NCBI GenBank assembly: GCA_016186435.1
Contig: JACPLQ010000003.1
Span: 1 to 41,846, forward strand
Source: Candidatus Nomurabacteria bacterium
GTDB lineage: Bacteria; Patescibacteriota; Minisyncoccia; Phycocordibacterales; UBA9973
DNA: 41,846 nt
Reading direction: 5' to 3'
In this document: one piece after another, positions 17,936-26,024 of the stretch
Layout: every line of letters begins with the position of its first letter
Position numbering within the stretch: the stretch's first letter is position 1
Made by a program: the position numbers and the translations under genes
The notes under the pieces: generated by a model
Seen by the model: only the letters and a program-made list of their open reading frames with translations
Told to the model about the DNA's origin: nothing
The model's database searches: none

Positions 17936-19651
17936 TTACATTTTTTGGGGAGCTTCAATACCGAGAAGATAAAGCCCTGTTTTCATCACAAACGTAAATG
18001 CATACGTGAGAGCCACCTTGTAAGAAGAAATAGGATCATCTTTGCTTACTATTAAGTTATTTCCATAAAAACTGTTATATGCGCGGGCGATTTCTATGAG
18101 ATAATTCGCAATATGATGCGGTTCGTACAGTGAAGAAGAACGCAGAACTACTTTCGGAAATCTATACAATAGTTTTTCTATTTCAAAAATTTCTTCCGGC
18201 AGTTTTTCAAAATCCGGCAAAATGTTTTGTTTTTGGGCTTTTTCTAAAACTGAATTTGCTCGCGCATAGGAATATTGCAGATACGGACCGGAGTCCCCTT
18301 CTATTGAAACCGATTTCTCCACATCATAGACAATACCACTTCCTATTTGGGAGCGAAGAATTGAATATTTTATCGCTGCTACGCTGACAGCTTCGGCAAT
18401 TTTATTTTTTTCAGCTTCATCCAAATTACGGGTATCCATTTTTTCTTTAACTAGCGCTATAGTATCTCGTATTAAAGACTCTCCAGTTATTACGTTCCCC
18501 CTTCTGGAACTCATTTTCCCGCCTTCCAAACGCATCATTCCGTGCGTGATATGAAGCATTTTTTTCTCATGCTCGGGATTTATCAGAGAAATAGCCTTGA
18601 TAACGACTTTCATATAATCTGCCTGTTCATTGGCGGTAACCGTAATTGAAAGATTCATACTTGGATTGGTTTTAAATTTTTCTTCAGTTAATCCAAATTC
18701 TTTTGTCTCATACGTAGGCAACCCCTGGGAAGTTATAAAGACTCTGGTATGTAATTTGGGGTCATATTTTTCAGCTTTAAATACAATAGCGCCGTCTGAT
18801 TCGTCAAAAATTTTACCAATGTTAGCGCGCACAATGTCTTCGCCAATGGGCGCCATTTGGCTTTCCGGAAAATAAAAATCGAACTTTGTGCCAAGCATTT
18901 TGTATAAATCTTCAAATGCCTCCATTGTTACTTTGTACCCCCAATCATATATATCGTTTATTTCTTTATTGCTTCGAGCGTAAATTTTTTTATTTATTTC
19001 ATCTATTTCTTTTTTTGCAAAATCGTTACTCTCATAAACTTCCGCGCCGAGAACATATGCTTTACCTATATTAGAAGCTTGTTCGTTGTGTGAACCTGCT
19101 TTGTTTTGAAGATCAGTATCTTTTAATAGGCCGTAGATTGCTTTTGCTACGTGCAGCCCTACGTCTCCGTAATAGTTTGCTCGGGAAATGTCTGCGCCGG
19201 AATGCTCTAAAATTCTAGCTAAGGACTCCCCGATGGCATTGGTCATGAGGTGCCCGATATGAAAAGGCTTGAAAGGATTCGGGTCTGTATACTCCACCAT
19301 TATTTTCTTTCCAGCAAGAATTTTATTTTTCCCCACGTCGAATCCTTTGTTTAAAATTTCCTCAACACTACCCGAAAAAAATTTGCGTGATAAATAAAAA
19401 TTTATAAATCCGGCGCCAGCCACTTCAAATTTTTCTATAGTAGCGTCAATATTTAATCTTTTTAATTCTTTTGCTATTTTTTCCGCAAGATGTTTTGGTT
19501 TTTCTCCTATATTTTTCGCAATAGCTAGAGCAACATTGGTGGAATAATCTCCATACGTCAGATCTTCCGGATGCTCAAGCAGAATATTGCTTACTTCAAT
19601 ATTGAGATTCTTGAGCGCATCTTTTATTAAATTTTTTATTTTTTGTTCCAT
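17936..19651 (-). CDS. argS: Arginyl-tRNA synthetase
   Basis: VEYTDPNPFKPFHIGHLMTNAIGESLARIL, GKMSSRRGNVITGE. Confidence 0.97.
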   Translation of the reverse strand: MEQKIKNLIKDALKNLNIEVSNILLEHPEDLTYGDYSTNVALAIAKNIGEKPKHLAEKIAKELKRLNIDATIEKFEVAGAGFINFYLSRKFFSGSVEEILNKGFDVGKNKILAGKKIMVEYTDPNPFKPFHIGHLMTNAIGESLARILEHSGADISRANYYGDVGLHVAKAIYGLLKDTDLQNKAGSHNEQASNIGKAYVLGAEVYESNDFAKKEIDEINKKIYARSNKEINDIYDWGYKVTMEAFEDLYKMLGTKFDFYFPESQMAPIGEDIVRANIGKIFDESDGAIVFKAEKYDPKLHTRVFITSQGLPTYETKEFGLTEEKFKTNPSMNLSITVTANEQADYMKVVIKAISLINPEHEKKMLHITHGMMRLEGGKMSSRRGNVITGESLIRDTIALVKEKMDTRNLDEAEKNKIAEAVSVAAIKYSILRSQIGSGIVYDVEKSVSIEGDSGPYLQYSYARANSVLEKAQKQNILPDFEKLPEEIFEIEKLLYRFPKVVLRSSSLYEPHHIANYLIEIARAYNSFYGNNLIVSKDDPISSYKVALTYAFTFVMKTGLYLLGIEAPQKM

Positions 19652-19663
19652 ATTTCCTATATT

Positions 19664-20098
19664 TTAAATCTTATGCTTGAGTCCTGTGCTCCCCTCCCGG
19701 CCTGCGCCGCGGACTGTTTCGGAAATTTCATTTACTTCCAGTATATCGCAATGCTCGAATTTTTGAATCAACATTTGAGCAACTTTGTGATCCTTGGTAA
19801 GCAGTACTTCCTTGTCTGAAACATTGAGAAGATTCATGATTATTTCTCCCCGATACCCCGCGTCTATTACTCCGCCCATAACTTTAAGCCCGAGGTTGAA
19901 AGAAAGGCTTGATTTATCCCAAATAAGACCTACATGCTCTTCGGGTATTTCTATCGCTACGCCCGTGCGAACTCTTTCCTGTTTTCCCGGAGAAAAACGA
20001 ACAGCTTCCAGACAGTAAAAATCCATTGCCGCGTCGCCGGGATGTCCGTGCGTAGGTAGCTTCGCATCTTTATGAAGTTTTTTAACTTTGAGTATCAT
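19664..20098 (-). CDS. dut: dUTP diphosphatase
   Basis: DAAMDFYCLE, DKSSLSFNLGLKVMGGVIDAGYRGEI, GREGSTG. Confidence 0.95.
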   Translation of the reverse strand: MILKVKKLHKDAKLPTHGHPGDAAMDFYCLEAVRFSPGKQERVRTGVAIEIPEEHVGLIWDKSSLSFNLGLKVMGGVIDAGYRGEIIMNLLNVSDKEVLLTKDHKVAQMLIQKFEHCDILEVNEISETVRGAGREGSTGLKHKI

Positions 20099-20137
20099 AG
20101 ACTTATTATATATCTTTCTTTGGTTGAAACCAATTTC

Positions 20138-20170
20138 AGCATTTGCTTACGATCGTTTCTAAATGCTAAA
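20138..20170. repeat. Dyad/direct repeat A-up, upstream of orphan Cas2-like gene A
   Basis: AGCATTT-N16-AAATGCT dyad; ACGATCGTTTCTAAATGCTAAA (20149..20170) matches 19/22 with 20757..20778. Confidence 0.75.
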
Positions 20171-20175
20171 ATGTA

Positions 20176-20742
20176 ATGATGGCTTACCTTAAAAGAAGGG
20201 TCGGTGAAACTCAAAGAAAAATCCTTTTGCTTTTGCTTGCCGGTTTAGCTCTTGGTTTAACAAGGTCTCCTAAAAAACATTGGTGGATTTTAAAACAAAT
20301 TCCCAAGGAATGGGATAAAGTAAACCGCCAAACACTAGAAAGAGCAGTAAACTCTTTATATAAGTCACACTTGGTAGAAGAAAAAAATAACAAGAATGGC
20401 ACCACTACTTTAGTTTTGAGCGAAAATGGCAAGCGACGAGCACTGCAGTTTAATATTAATAAAATAGAGATTAAAAAACCAAAAACCTGGGACAAAAAAT
20501 GGCGAATAATTATGTTTGATATTCCGGAGAAATTTAGGGGCTTGCGGAATTCATTGCGTTTCCATTTTCAAGAAGTAGGTCTCGTTGAACTTCAAAAATC
20601 GGTATTTGTCTTTCCTTACCCTTGCCATAATGAGATAGAATTTATTACAGAACTCTACAACGCTAGAAAATATGTGCGTTTTGTTGTGGCGGAGAAAGTT
20701 GATAACGGATTGCACTTGATGAAAAAATTCGATTTGTGCTAA
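20176..20742 (+). CDS. PaaX-like / winged-helix + Cas2-like domain protein (orphan, no CRISPR nearby)
   Basis: N-terminal wHTH-like region (WWILKQIPKEWDKVNRQTLERAVNSLYKSHLVEE) and Cas2-like RIIMFDIPEKFRGLRNSLRFHFQEVGLVELQKSVFVFPYP. ATG at 20179 also possible. Confidence 0.8.
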   Translation: MMAYLKRRVGETQRKILLLLLAGLALGLTRSPKKHWWILKQIPKEWDKVNRQTLERAVNSLYKSHLVEEKNNKNGTTTLVLSENGKRRALQFNINKIEIKKPKTWDKKWRIIMFDIPEKFRGLRNSLRFHFQEVGLVELQKSVFVFPYPCHNEIEFITELYNARKYVRFVVAEKVDNGLHLMKKFDLC

Positions 20743-20756
20743 TTTAGTATTAGTGG

Positions 20757-20778
20757 ACGACCGTTTCTTATTGCTAAA
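20757..20778. repeat. Direct repeat A-down, 15 bp past the stop codon of gene A
   Basis: ACGACCGTTTCTTATTGCTAAA; 19/22 identical to 20149..20170, same orientation. Confidence 0.75.
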
Positions 20779-20783
20779 GAGTT

Positions 20784-21476
20784 TTATATAATTATTTTTT
20801 TAACTTTTTCATAAATTTTTTCGTGGATATTTTCTCGAGTATCTAAAATCCCCTTCTTCACGCACTCAACTTTTATCCAGCCCTTTTGCGTATCTGCAAG
20901 CCAGAGCGCGCTTTTTCGGGAATTTTCCATATAATTTTTGTCTTTCTCCACCACATCTTTTTTCTTTCCAAGATAAGCTCGGTTATTTTCTTTATTTCTT
21001 TCTCTGATTAATTTCATTACTATCGGGATAGGTACGTCTAAATAAAAGACTGCGTCCGGACGCGGAATCTTAAAAACTTCGTATTCCATTTGGGCAAGCC
21101 ATTTTAAAAAATTTTCTCTTTTTTTTGTATTCGCGATCTTTCCACCCTGGTGGATCTGGTTCGCGCTAGCGTATCTGTTGGCTACGACAATATTTCCTTC
21201 TTTTAGCCATTTTATTATTTTGTCTTTGGATTCAAATCGGTCCGCGGCATACAGTACTGAGGCAATCTTTGGATGCACTTTTACAAAGTTGTAATATTGC
21301 TCAGAAAGACAGTGCCCTATAAAAGCGCCGAAAAAGTTGGAATAATACTCCGGAAAATCCACGACCTTGACCGTGTAGCCGTCTTTTTTGAGATGTTTTA
21401 TCAAAAGTCCGGCCTGGGTCGCCTTGCCCGAGCCGTCCGTACCGTCTATGACTATGAGCTTCCCTCGTTTCGCCAT
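20784..21476 (-). CDS. tmk: Thymidylate kinase
   Basis: GKLIVIDGTDGSGKATQAGLL (P-loop), DRFESK, RYASANQIHQG. Confidence 0.9.
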   Translation of the reverse strand: MAKRGKLIVIDGTDGSGKATQAGLLIKHLKKDGYTVKVVDFPEYYSNFFGAFIGHCLSEQYYNFVKVHPKIASVLYAADRFESKDKIIKWLKEGNIVVANRYASANQIHQGGKIANTKKRENFLKWLAQMEYEVFKIPRPDAVFYLDVPIPIVMKLIRERNKENNRAYLGKKKDVVEKDKNYMENSRKSALWLADTQKGWIKVECVKKGILDTRENIHEKIYEKVKKIII

Positions 21477-21497
21477 ATTCCTATATTACAGAATATG

Positions 21498-21911
21498 TCA
21501 GCTTAAATCAAAGTGCGCCAAAACTTCCCTAAAGTACGAATCCATGGGCTCAAGCCCGGCAAGCTCTCTGAGTGTCAACCATTTGTATTCCTCATGTTCG
21601 TCCGAAAGTTTCACTTCGCCCTCCGTCGCGCCTAGGTACGTGAGGCGCACAACGTGCCGTTCCTTTTTCAAGATGTCCTGCGCGGTTAGGAGCTTGGGCT
21701 CGTATTTTATCTCCAGGCCCGTTTCTTCTCTGACTTCCCTTTTCAAATTCTCAAGCAGGGTCGCTCCGGCATTGATCCGGCCGCCGACAATGTCCCACTT
21801 GGCGCCCACTTCCGGGTACTTGCTTGCGCTCCTCCGCACCACGAAATACTTCCCGTCTTGATTCTTGAGCAAAATTTTAACGCCGACTTGCAATTCCATA
21901 ATTTTATACAA
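21498..21911 (-). CDS. NUDIX hydrolase
   Basis: Nudix box GGRINAGATLLENLKREVREETGLEI. Confidence 0.92.
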   Translation of the reverse strand: MYKIMELQVGVKILLKNQDGKYFVVRRSASKYPEVGAKWDIVGGRINAGATLLENLKREVREETGLEIKYEPKLLTAQDILKKERHVVRLTYLGATEGEVKLSDEHEEYKWLTLRELAGLEPMDSYFREVLAHFDLS

Positions 21912-23148
21912 ACTTCTTTGGTATCGGAAACTTTTTGGCTAGTTTTTTGATTTCTTTATGAATTTGTTCTTTTATTTTTTTATCGTCTTTATTTTTTAAT
22001 ACAGTAATCATGAGTTCGGCAACTTTTTTGCATTCTTTTTCTTTAAATCCGCGAGTGGTAATAGCTGGGGTGCCGAATCTGATTCCAGAGGGATCAAGAG
22101 GCTTTCTCGTGTCTCCTGCTATAGAATTCATATTAAGAGTTATCCCAGCTTCGTCAAGAACAGTCTGCGCTTCTTTGCCTGTAACTCCCAAAGATCCATA
22201 GACATCTGCCAAGATCAAATGATTGTCCGTGCCGCCGCCGATCATGCGAATTTTATTTTTCTTAAAAACTTCTGCCATAGCTTTGGCATTTTTCAAAATT
22301 TGCCTCGCATATACTTTATATTTGGGCGTCATCGCTTCTCCGAAAGCTACAGCTTTTGCCGCAATAGTATGCATATGCGGACCGCCCTGGGTGCCCGGGA
22401 AAATGGATTTATCTATTTTCTTGGCAATCTCTTCACTCTCGCGGGTAAGTATTATGCCGCCGCGCGGACCGCGCAGAGTTTTATGCGTAGTGGAAGTAAT
22501 TATATCAAAACCATCGTCAAATGGATTTCGTAAAACTCCTGCGGCTATGGGTCCGGCAATGTGCGCCATGTCGGCCATGGTTATAGCCCCCACTTCATGC
22601 GCTATATCTACAAATTTTTTATAATTTAGTGTTCTTGGATATGCAGAAAATCCGGCGATAATTAATTTTGGCTTATGAGCCAGAGCAACTTTTCGCATGT
22701 CTTCATAATCAATCTCCCCAGTATCCGGATTTTTCATCTTATAGGTGACGAATTTATAAATCTTTGCCGGAAGCGTCATCGGGTGTCCGTGAGTCAGGTG
22801 CCCGCCGTGAGACAAATCCATGCCGAGCACGATGTCGCCGGGTTCCAGGAGCGCCGCATAGACAGCCAGGTTGGCCGGCGCGCCGGAATGCGGCTGGACA
22901 TTCGCAAATTTGCATTTGAAAAGCTTGCAGATGCGCTCTATCGCCAGCCTTTCTACTTGATCTGTAAAATCCTGCCCGCCATAATAACGCCTGCCGGGAT
23001 AACCCTCCGAATATTTATTTGTAAACACGGAACCATTAGCTTTTAATACATCTTCGGAAACGTAGTTCTCGGAAGGGATAAGCTCCAGCCCCTCTCTCTG
23101 CCTCTTTTCCTCTTCTTTTATTAGTTTCTCTATTTTTTTATCTCGCAT
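21904..23148 (-). CDS. glyA: Serine hydroxymethyltransferase
   Basis: LIPSENYVSEDVL, GRRYYGG, STTHKTLRGPRGGIIL. Confidence 0.97.
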   Translation of the reverse strand: MRDKKIEKLIKEEEKRQREGLELIPSENYVSEDVLKANGSVFTNKYSEGYPGRRYYGGQDFTDQVERLAIERICKLFKCKFANVQPHSGAPANLAVYAALLEPGDIVLGMDLSHGGHLTHGHPMTLPAKIYKFVTYKMKNPDTGEIDYEDMRKVALAHKPKLIIAGFSAYPRTLNYKKFVDIAHEVGAITMADMAHIAGPIAAGVLRNPFDDGFDIITSTTHKTLRGPRGGIILTRESEEIAKKIDKSIFPGTQGGPHMHTIAAKAVAFGEAMTPKYKVYARQILKNAKAMAEVFKKNKIRMIGGGTDNHLILADVYGSLGVTGKEAQTVLDEAGITLNMNSIAGDTRKPLDPSGIRFGTPAITTRGFKEKECKKVAELMITVLKNKDDKKIKEQIHKEIKKLAKKFPIPKKFV

Positions 23149-23996
23149 ATTTCCATTCTATCACATTTCATAATGATAGTGCCAAGCAGGTCAGTACGTA
23201 AAATTTTTGCCCCAAATTTAATCAACGTATCCAGAGTTTCCTTATGGGGGTGGCCATAGTTATTGTCCTTGCCGTCAGAAATAACCGCATACGCTGGCCC
23301 TACCGCTTTTACAAAGGAAAATGAAGAAGATGTGCGAGACCCATGATGCCCAACTTTTAAAATAGTACTCGCTAATTCAGATGGAAAGTTTTCTGATAGA
23401 ATTATTTTCTCTGTTTGAGTTGTGGAATCTCCTGTCAGCATTATTGACGTAGCGCCATAGGACAAACGCGCCATTATTGAGCCGTCGTTTGCGCTCCACT
23501 CGCGAACATCGCGATCCGGAAACAAAATATCTATTACTGCGCCATCGCCTACATGAAGTCTCATCCCTCGCCTAGCTAATATGTTTGGAATTCTCTCTTT
23601 TTTTATTTCTTCTTTTAAATTTTGAAAAGTCTTAGAATCATTTAACGTGCCCGGCTCAAACACAGCGCCTACTTTATAATTTTTTAAAATATCAGCAAAC
23701 CCGCCGATATGGTCCGCATCCGGATTTGTGATTACTATGGCATCTATTGTCCTGTCTAAGGGAGACATGACTCGGGCAAGCGGTCCTAGAATTTTTCGCG
23801 CCGGGCCGGCGTCAAAAAGAATTTGCGTGCCAGTCGAAGATTCTATGAAAAGAGCATCCCCCTGTCCGACATCCAGTGCCGCAAAAGTCAGGACTTTATT
23901 AGAATTCTTCCAATCGCTGCGTATAAGAAAAATATCAGCGACTACAAGAAAAAACACAAACACAAGTAAGCTGTATTTCTTGGAAAATGGCTGCAT
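23130..23996 (-). CDS. MBL-fold protein corresponding to the ComEC C-terminal domain
   Basis: TFAALDVGQGDALFIES, NPDADHIGG, LKVGHHGSRTSS; directly downstream of the ComEC membrane-domain gene. Confidence 0.9.
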   Translation of the reverse strand: MQPFSKKYSLLVFVFFLVVADIFLIRSDWKNSNKVLTFAALDVGQGDALFIESSTGTQILFDAGPARKILGPLARVMSPLDRTIDAIVITNPDADHIGGFADILKNYKVGAVFEPGTLNDSKTFQNLKEEIKKERIPNILARRGMRLHVGDGAVIDILFPDRDVREWSANDGSIMARLSYGATSIMLTGDSTTQTEKIILSENFPSELASTILKVGHHGSRTSSSFSFVKAVGPAYAVISDGKDNNYGHPHKETLDTLIKFGAKILRTDLLGTIIMKCDRMEICEIKK

Positions 23997-23997
23997 A

Positions 23998-25536
23998 TTA
24001 CAATGTTATCATGTCTTCTTTTTCCATGCTGAAAAATTTTTTTATGCTTCCGTCGAAAAGGTTGTAGATAAAATATCCGTAAATAATTAACGCTAGAAAG
24101 AGCGGAAAGTTTGGAAAGTTAAAAGAGGCAAACGAAAGACCGGCGAAGAATTTTATAACGCCTAGCTCGTAATGGAGAAACAAATATGAGATATAGCCTA
24201 TCGGTATGGATAATACCGGCAAGACAAGACCTGCGAAGCCGGTCAAAAATCCTAACAGCATTGTTAAAGGAATAAAAGGAAGCACAAGAACATTTGCGGG
24301 AAGAGCTATAAGTGAGAAATTCCCCATTTTGTAAAGAACAAAAGGAAATACGAAAATATACGCAGCTGTCGTCACCGATACGATATCCCGCAGGCCAAAG
24401 CTTTCCGTAATCCATAAAAAATATTTCTCAATTCTTGGAGTAAAAAATATCACAGCCACAGTCGCGATAAAAGAAAGCTGAAAAGAAACATCAAAGACAA
24501 GAAGAAACGGATTTAGCATTATCATGCCAATGCCAGCAAGAATTAGCGCCCGAGCAACATCGTAATTTCTGCCTGTCGCCCGCGCAATGAGGGCAAGCGT
24601 TGCCATCATCCCCGCGCGGATGGCAGTAGAGCTCGCTCCTGTCATCATAATAAAAAGAAAGACAGAAAAAATACCCATGCCTATACCAAAGTTTTTAGGA
24701 ACAAACGAAAGCCCGACAAACAGCTTCATAAACCATTCGGCAATTATCGTGATGTTGTACCCTGAAAGAGCAATAATATGTATAGTGCCTGTGTCCACAA
24801 AATCCTGTCTTAATTCCTTACTAAAAGCTGATTTCTCTCCTAAAATTAGCCCTCCCATAAGTAAATTTTCGGGATTGGGTACTACAAAATCAATTTTTTC
24901 TAAAAATTTTTCTTTTACATAAAAAAGTGCGTTTTTGATAAAATTACCATTACCCTCAGAAACAATTTCAATTTTTGGATAACTCATCACATATAAGATA
25001 CCGTCTTTGCGCAAATAATTTATATAATCAAATTCTTTTCCCGTATCAGTAATAAAATTCTCCGGCTTTTTTAATGTTCCTGCGAAATGTATTTCATCGC
25101 CATATTTATAGTTCTCACCCAGTCCTGCTGACAAAAGTATTTTTGTCTTATCTTCTCCTGCTACTGTTTGCACAATTAATTGTTGGTTGTTTTCTCTAAT
25201 ACTCGGCTCATCTACTATTTCTCCCCCAAGAGAAACTTTTTCGCCTACTTGCGACTCAAAAATCGCCGGATTAGCTACATCAGCCATGCTAAATCTAAAA
25301 ATTCCAAAACTAAAAGCTAAAACAAAAACTGAAACTAAAACACCCCAATTATTTCTCGCCCGACTGGACGACGCCAGTCGTTCGGGCGGGTTTGAAATTA
25401 AAGTGAAAAATAAAAATAAAGCAAGAGCAATAACGCTAAGCAAAATGGTAAAATAAAAACTTACAAAAACAAAGGAGCGCAACAGCACTCCGAATAAAAA
25501 TCCAAAACAAACCGTATGGAAAATTTTATCCCGCAT
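23998..25536 (-). CDS. comEC: ComEC/Rec2 family competence membrane protein (channel domain)
   Basis: Central HIIALSGYNITIIAEW, SSTAIRAGMMATLALIARATGRNYD; lacks the MBL domain. Confidence 0.92.
   Translation of the reverse strand: MRDKIFHTVCFGFLFGVLLRSFVFVSFYFTILLSVIALALFLFFTLISNPPERLASSSRARNNWGVLVSVFVLAFSFGIFRFSMADVANPAIFESQVGEKVSLGGEIVDEPSIRENNQQLIVQTVAGEDKTKILLSAGLGENYKYGDEIHFAGTLKKPENFITDTGKEFDYINYLRKDGILYVMSYPKIEIVSEGNGNFIKNALFYVKEKFLEKIDFVVPNPENLLMGGLILGEKSAFSKELRQDFVDTGTIHIIALSGYNITIIAEWFMKLFVGLSFVPKNFGIGMGIFSVFLFIMMTGASSTAIRAGMMATLALIARATGRNYDVARALILAGIGMIMLNPFLLVFDVSFQLSFIATVAVIFFTPRIEKYFLWITESFGLRDIVSVTTAAYIFVFPFVLYKMGNFSLIALPANVLVLPFIPLTMLLGFLTGFAGLVLPVLSIPIGYISYLFLHYELGVIKFFAGLSFASFNFPNFPLFLALIIYGYFIYNLFDGSIKKFFSMEKEDMITL
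25357..25388. repeat. Family B palindrome inside comEC
   Basis: CGCCCGACTGGACGACGCCAGTCGTTCGGGCG; encodes PPERLASSSRA. Confidence 0.75.
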
Positions 25537-25545
25537 TTAAAATAA

Positions 25546-26022
25546 TTATTTGCTCAACTCTACCGGATCGTTATCAGCAAAACTTGTCGCTATTTCATCC
25601 ACTCTGTCGTTCCATTTATCTCCGCTGTGCCCTTTGACATACTCCCATCTGGGTTTCAATTCTTTCGTAAGCTTAAAAAGCTCCTCCCAAAGCTCGCGGT
25701 TCATGACAGGTTTTTTAGCGGCATTTCGCCAGTTATTTTTCTGCCAGCTTAAAATCCACTCTGTAATTCCCAAAATAACATATTTAGAATCAGAAACTAC
25801 CTCCACCTTTTTCTCCGCTAGGTCTTGCCTAGCGGAATTGTGTTTTATATATTTAAGCGCTTCAGTAGGCGCGGTCAGTTCCATCTGATTGTTGGTCGCA
25901 TGATCTGACCGTCCGCCCATTTCAAAAATTTTACTGCCTGAAATAATTACAACCCCCCATCCTGCAGGACCGGGATTCCCTCTTGCCGCCCCGTCGGTAT
26001 AGATTTTTATCTCTTCTTTCAT
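25546..26022 (-). CDS. rnhA: Ribonuclease HI
   Basis: IYTDGAARGNPGPAGWGVV, NNQMELTAPTEAL, SDSKYV, KGHSGDKWNDRVDEIA. Confidence 0.96.
   Translation of the reverse strand: MKEEIKIYTDGAARGNPGPAGWGVVIISGSKIFEMGGRSDHATNNQMELTAPTEALKYIKHNSARQDLAEKKVEVVSDSKYVILGITEWILSWQKNNWRNAAKKPVMNRELWEELFKLTKELKPRWEYVKGHSGDKWNDRVDEIATSFADNDPVELSK
25814..25836. repeat. Family B palindrome inside rnhA
   Basis: TCCGCTAGG-tcttg-CCTAGCGGA, perfect 9-bp arms; encodes NSARQDLAE. Confidence 0.75.
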
Positions 26023-26024
26023 GT

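Noticed and set aside
21498-21911. Somewhat GC-richer NUDIX gene as horizontally acquired
   Set aside because: Composition shift judged by eye is modest and there are no flanking repeats or mobile genes; not enough support.
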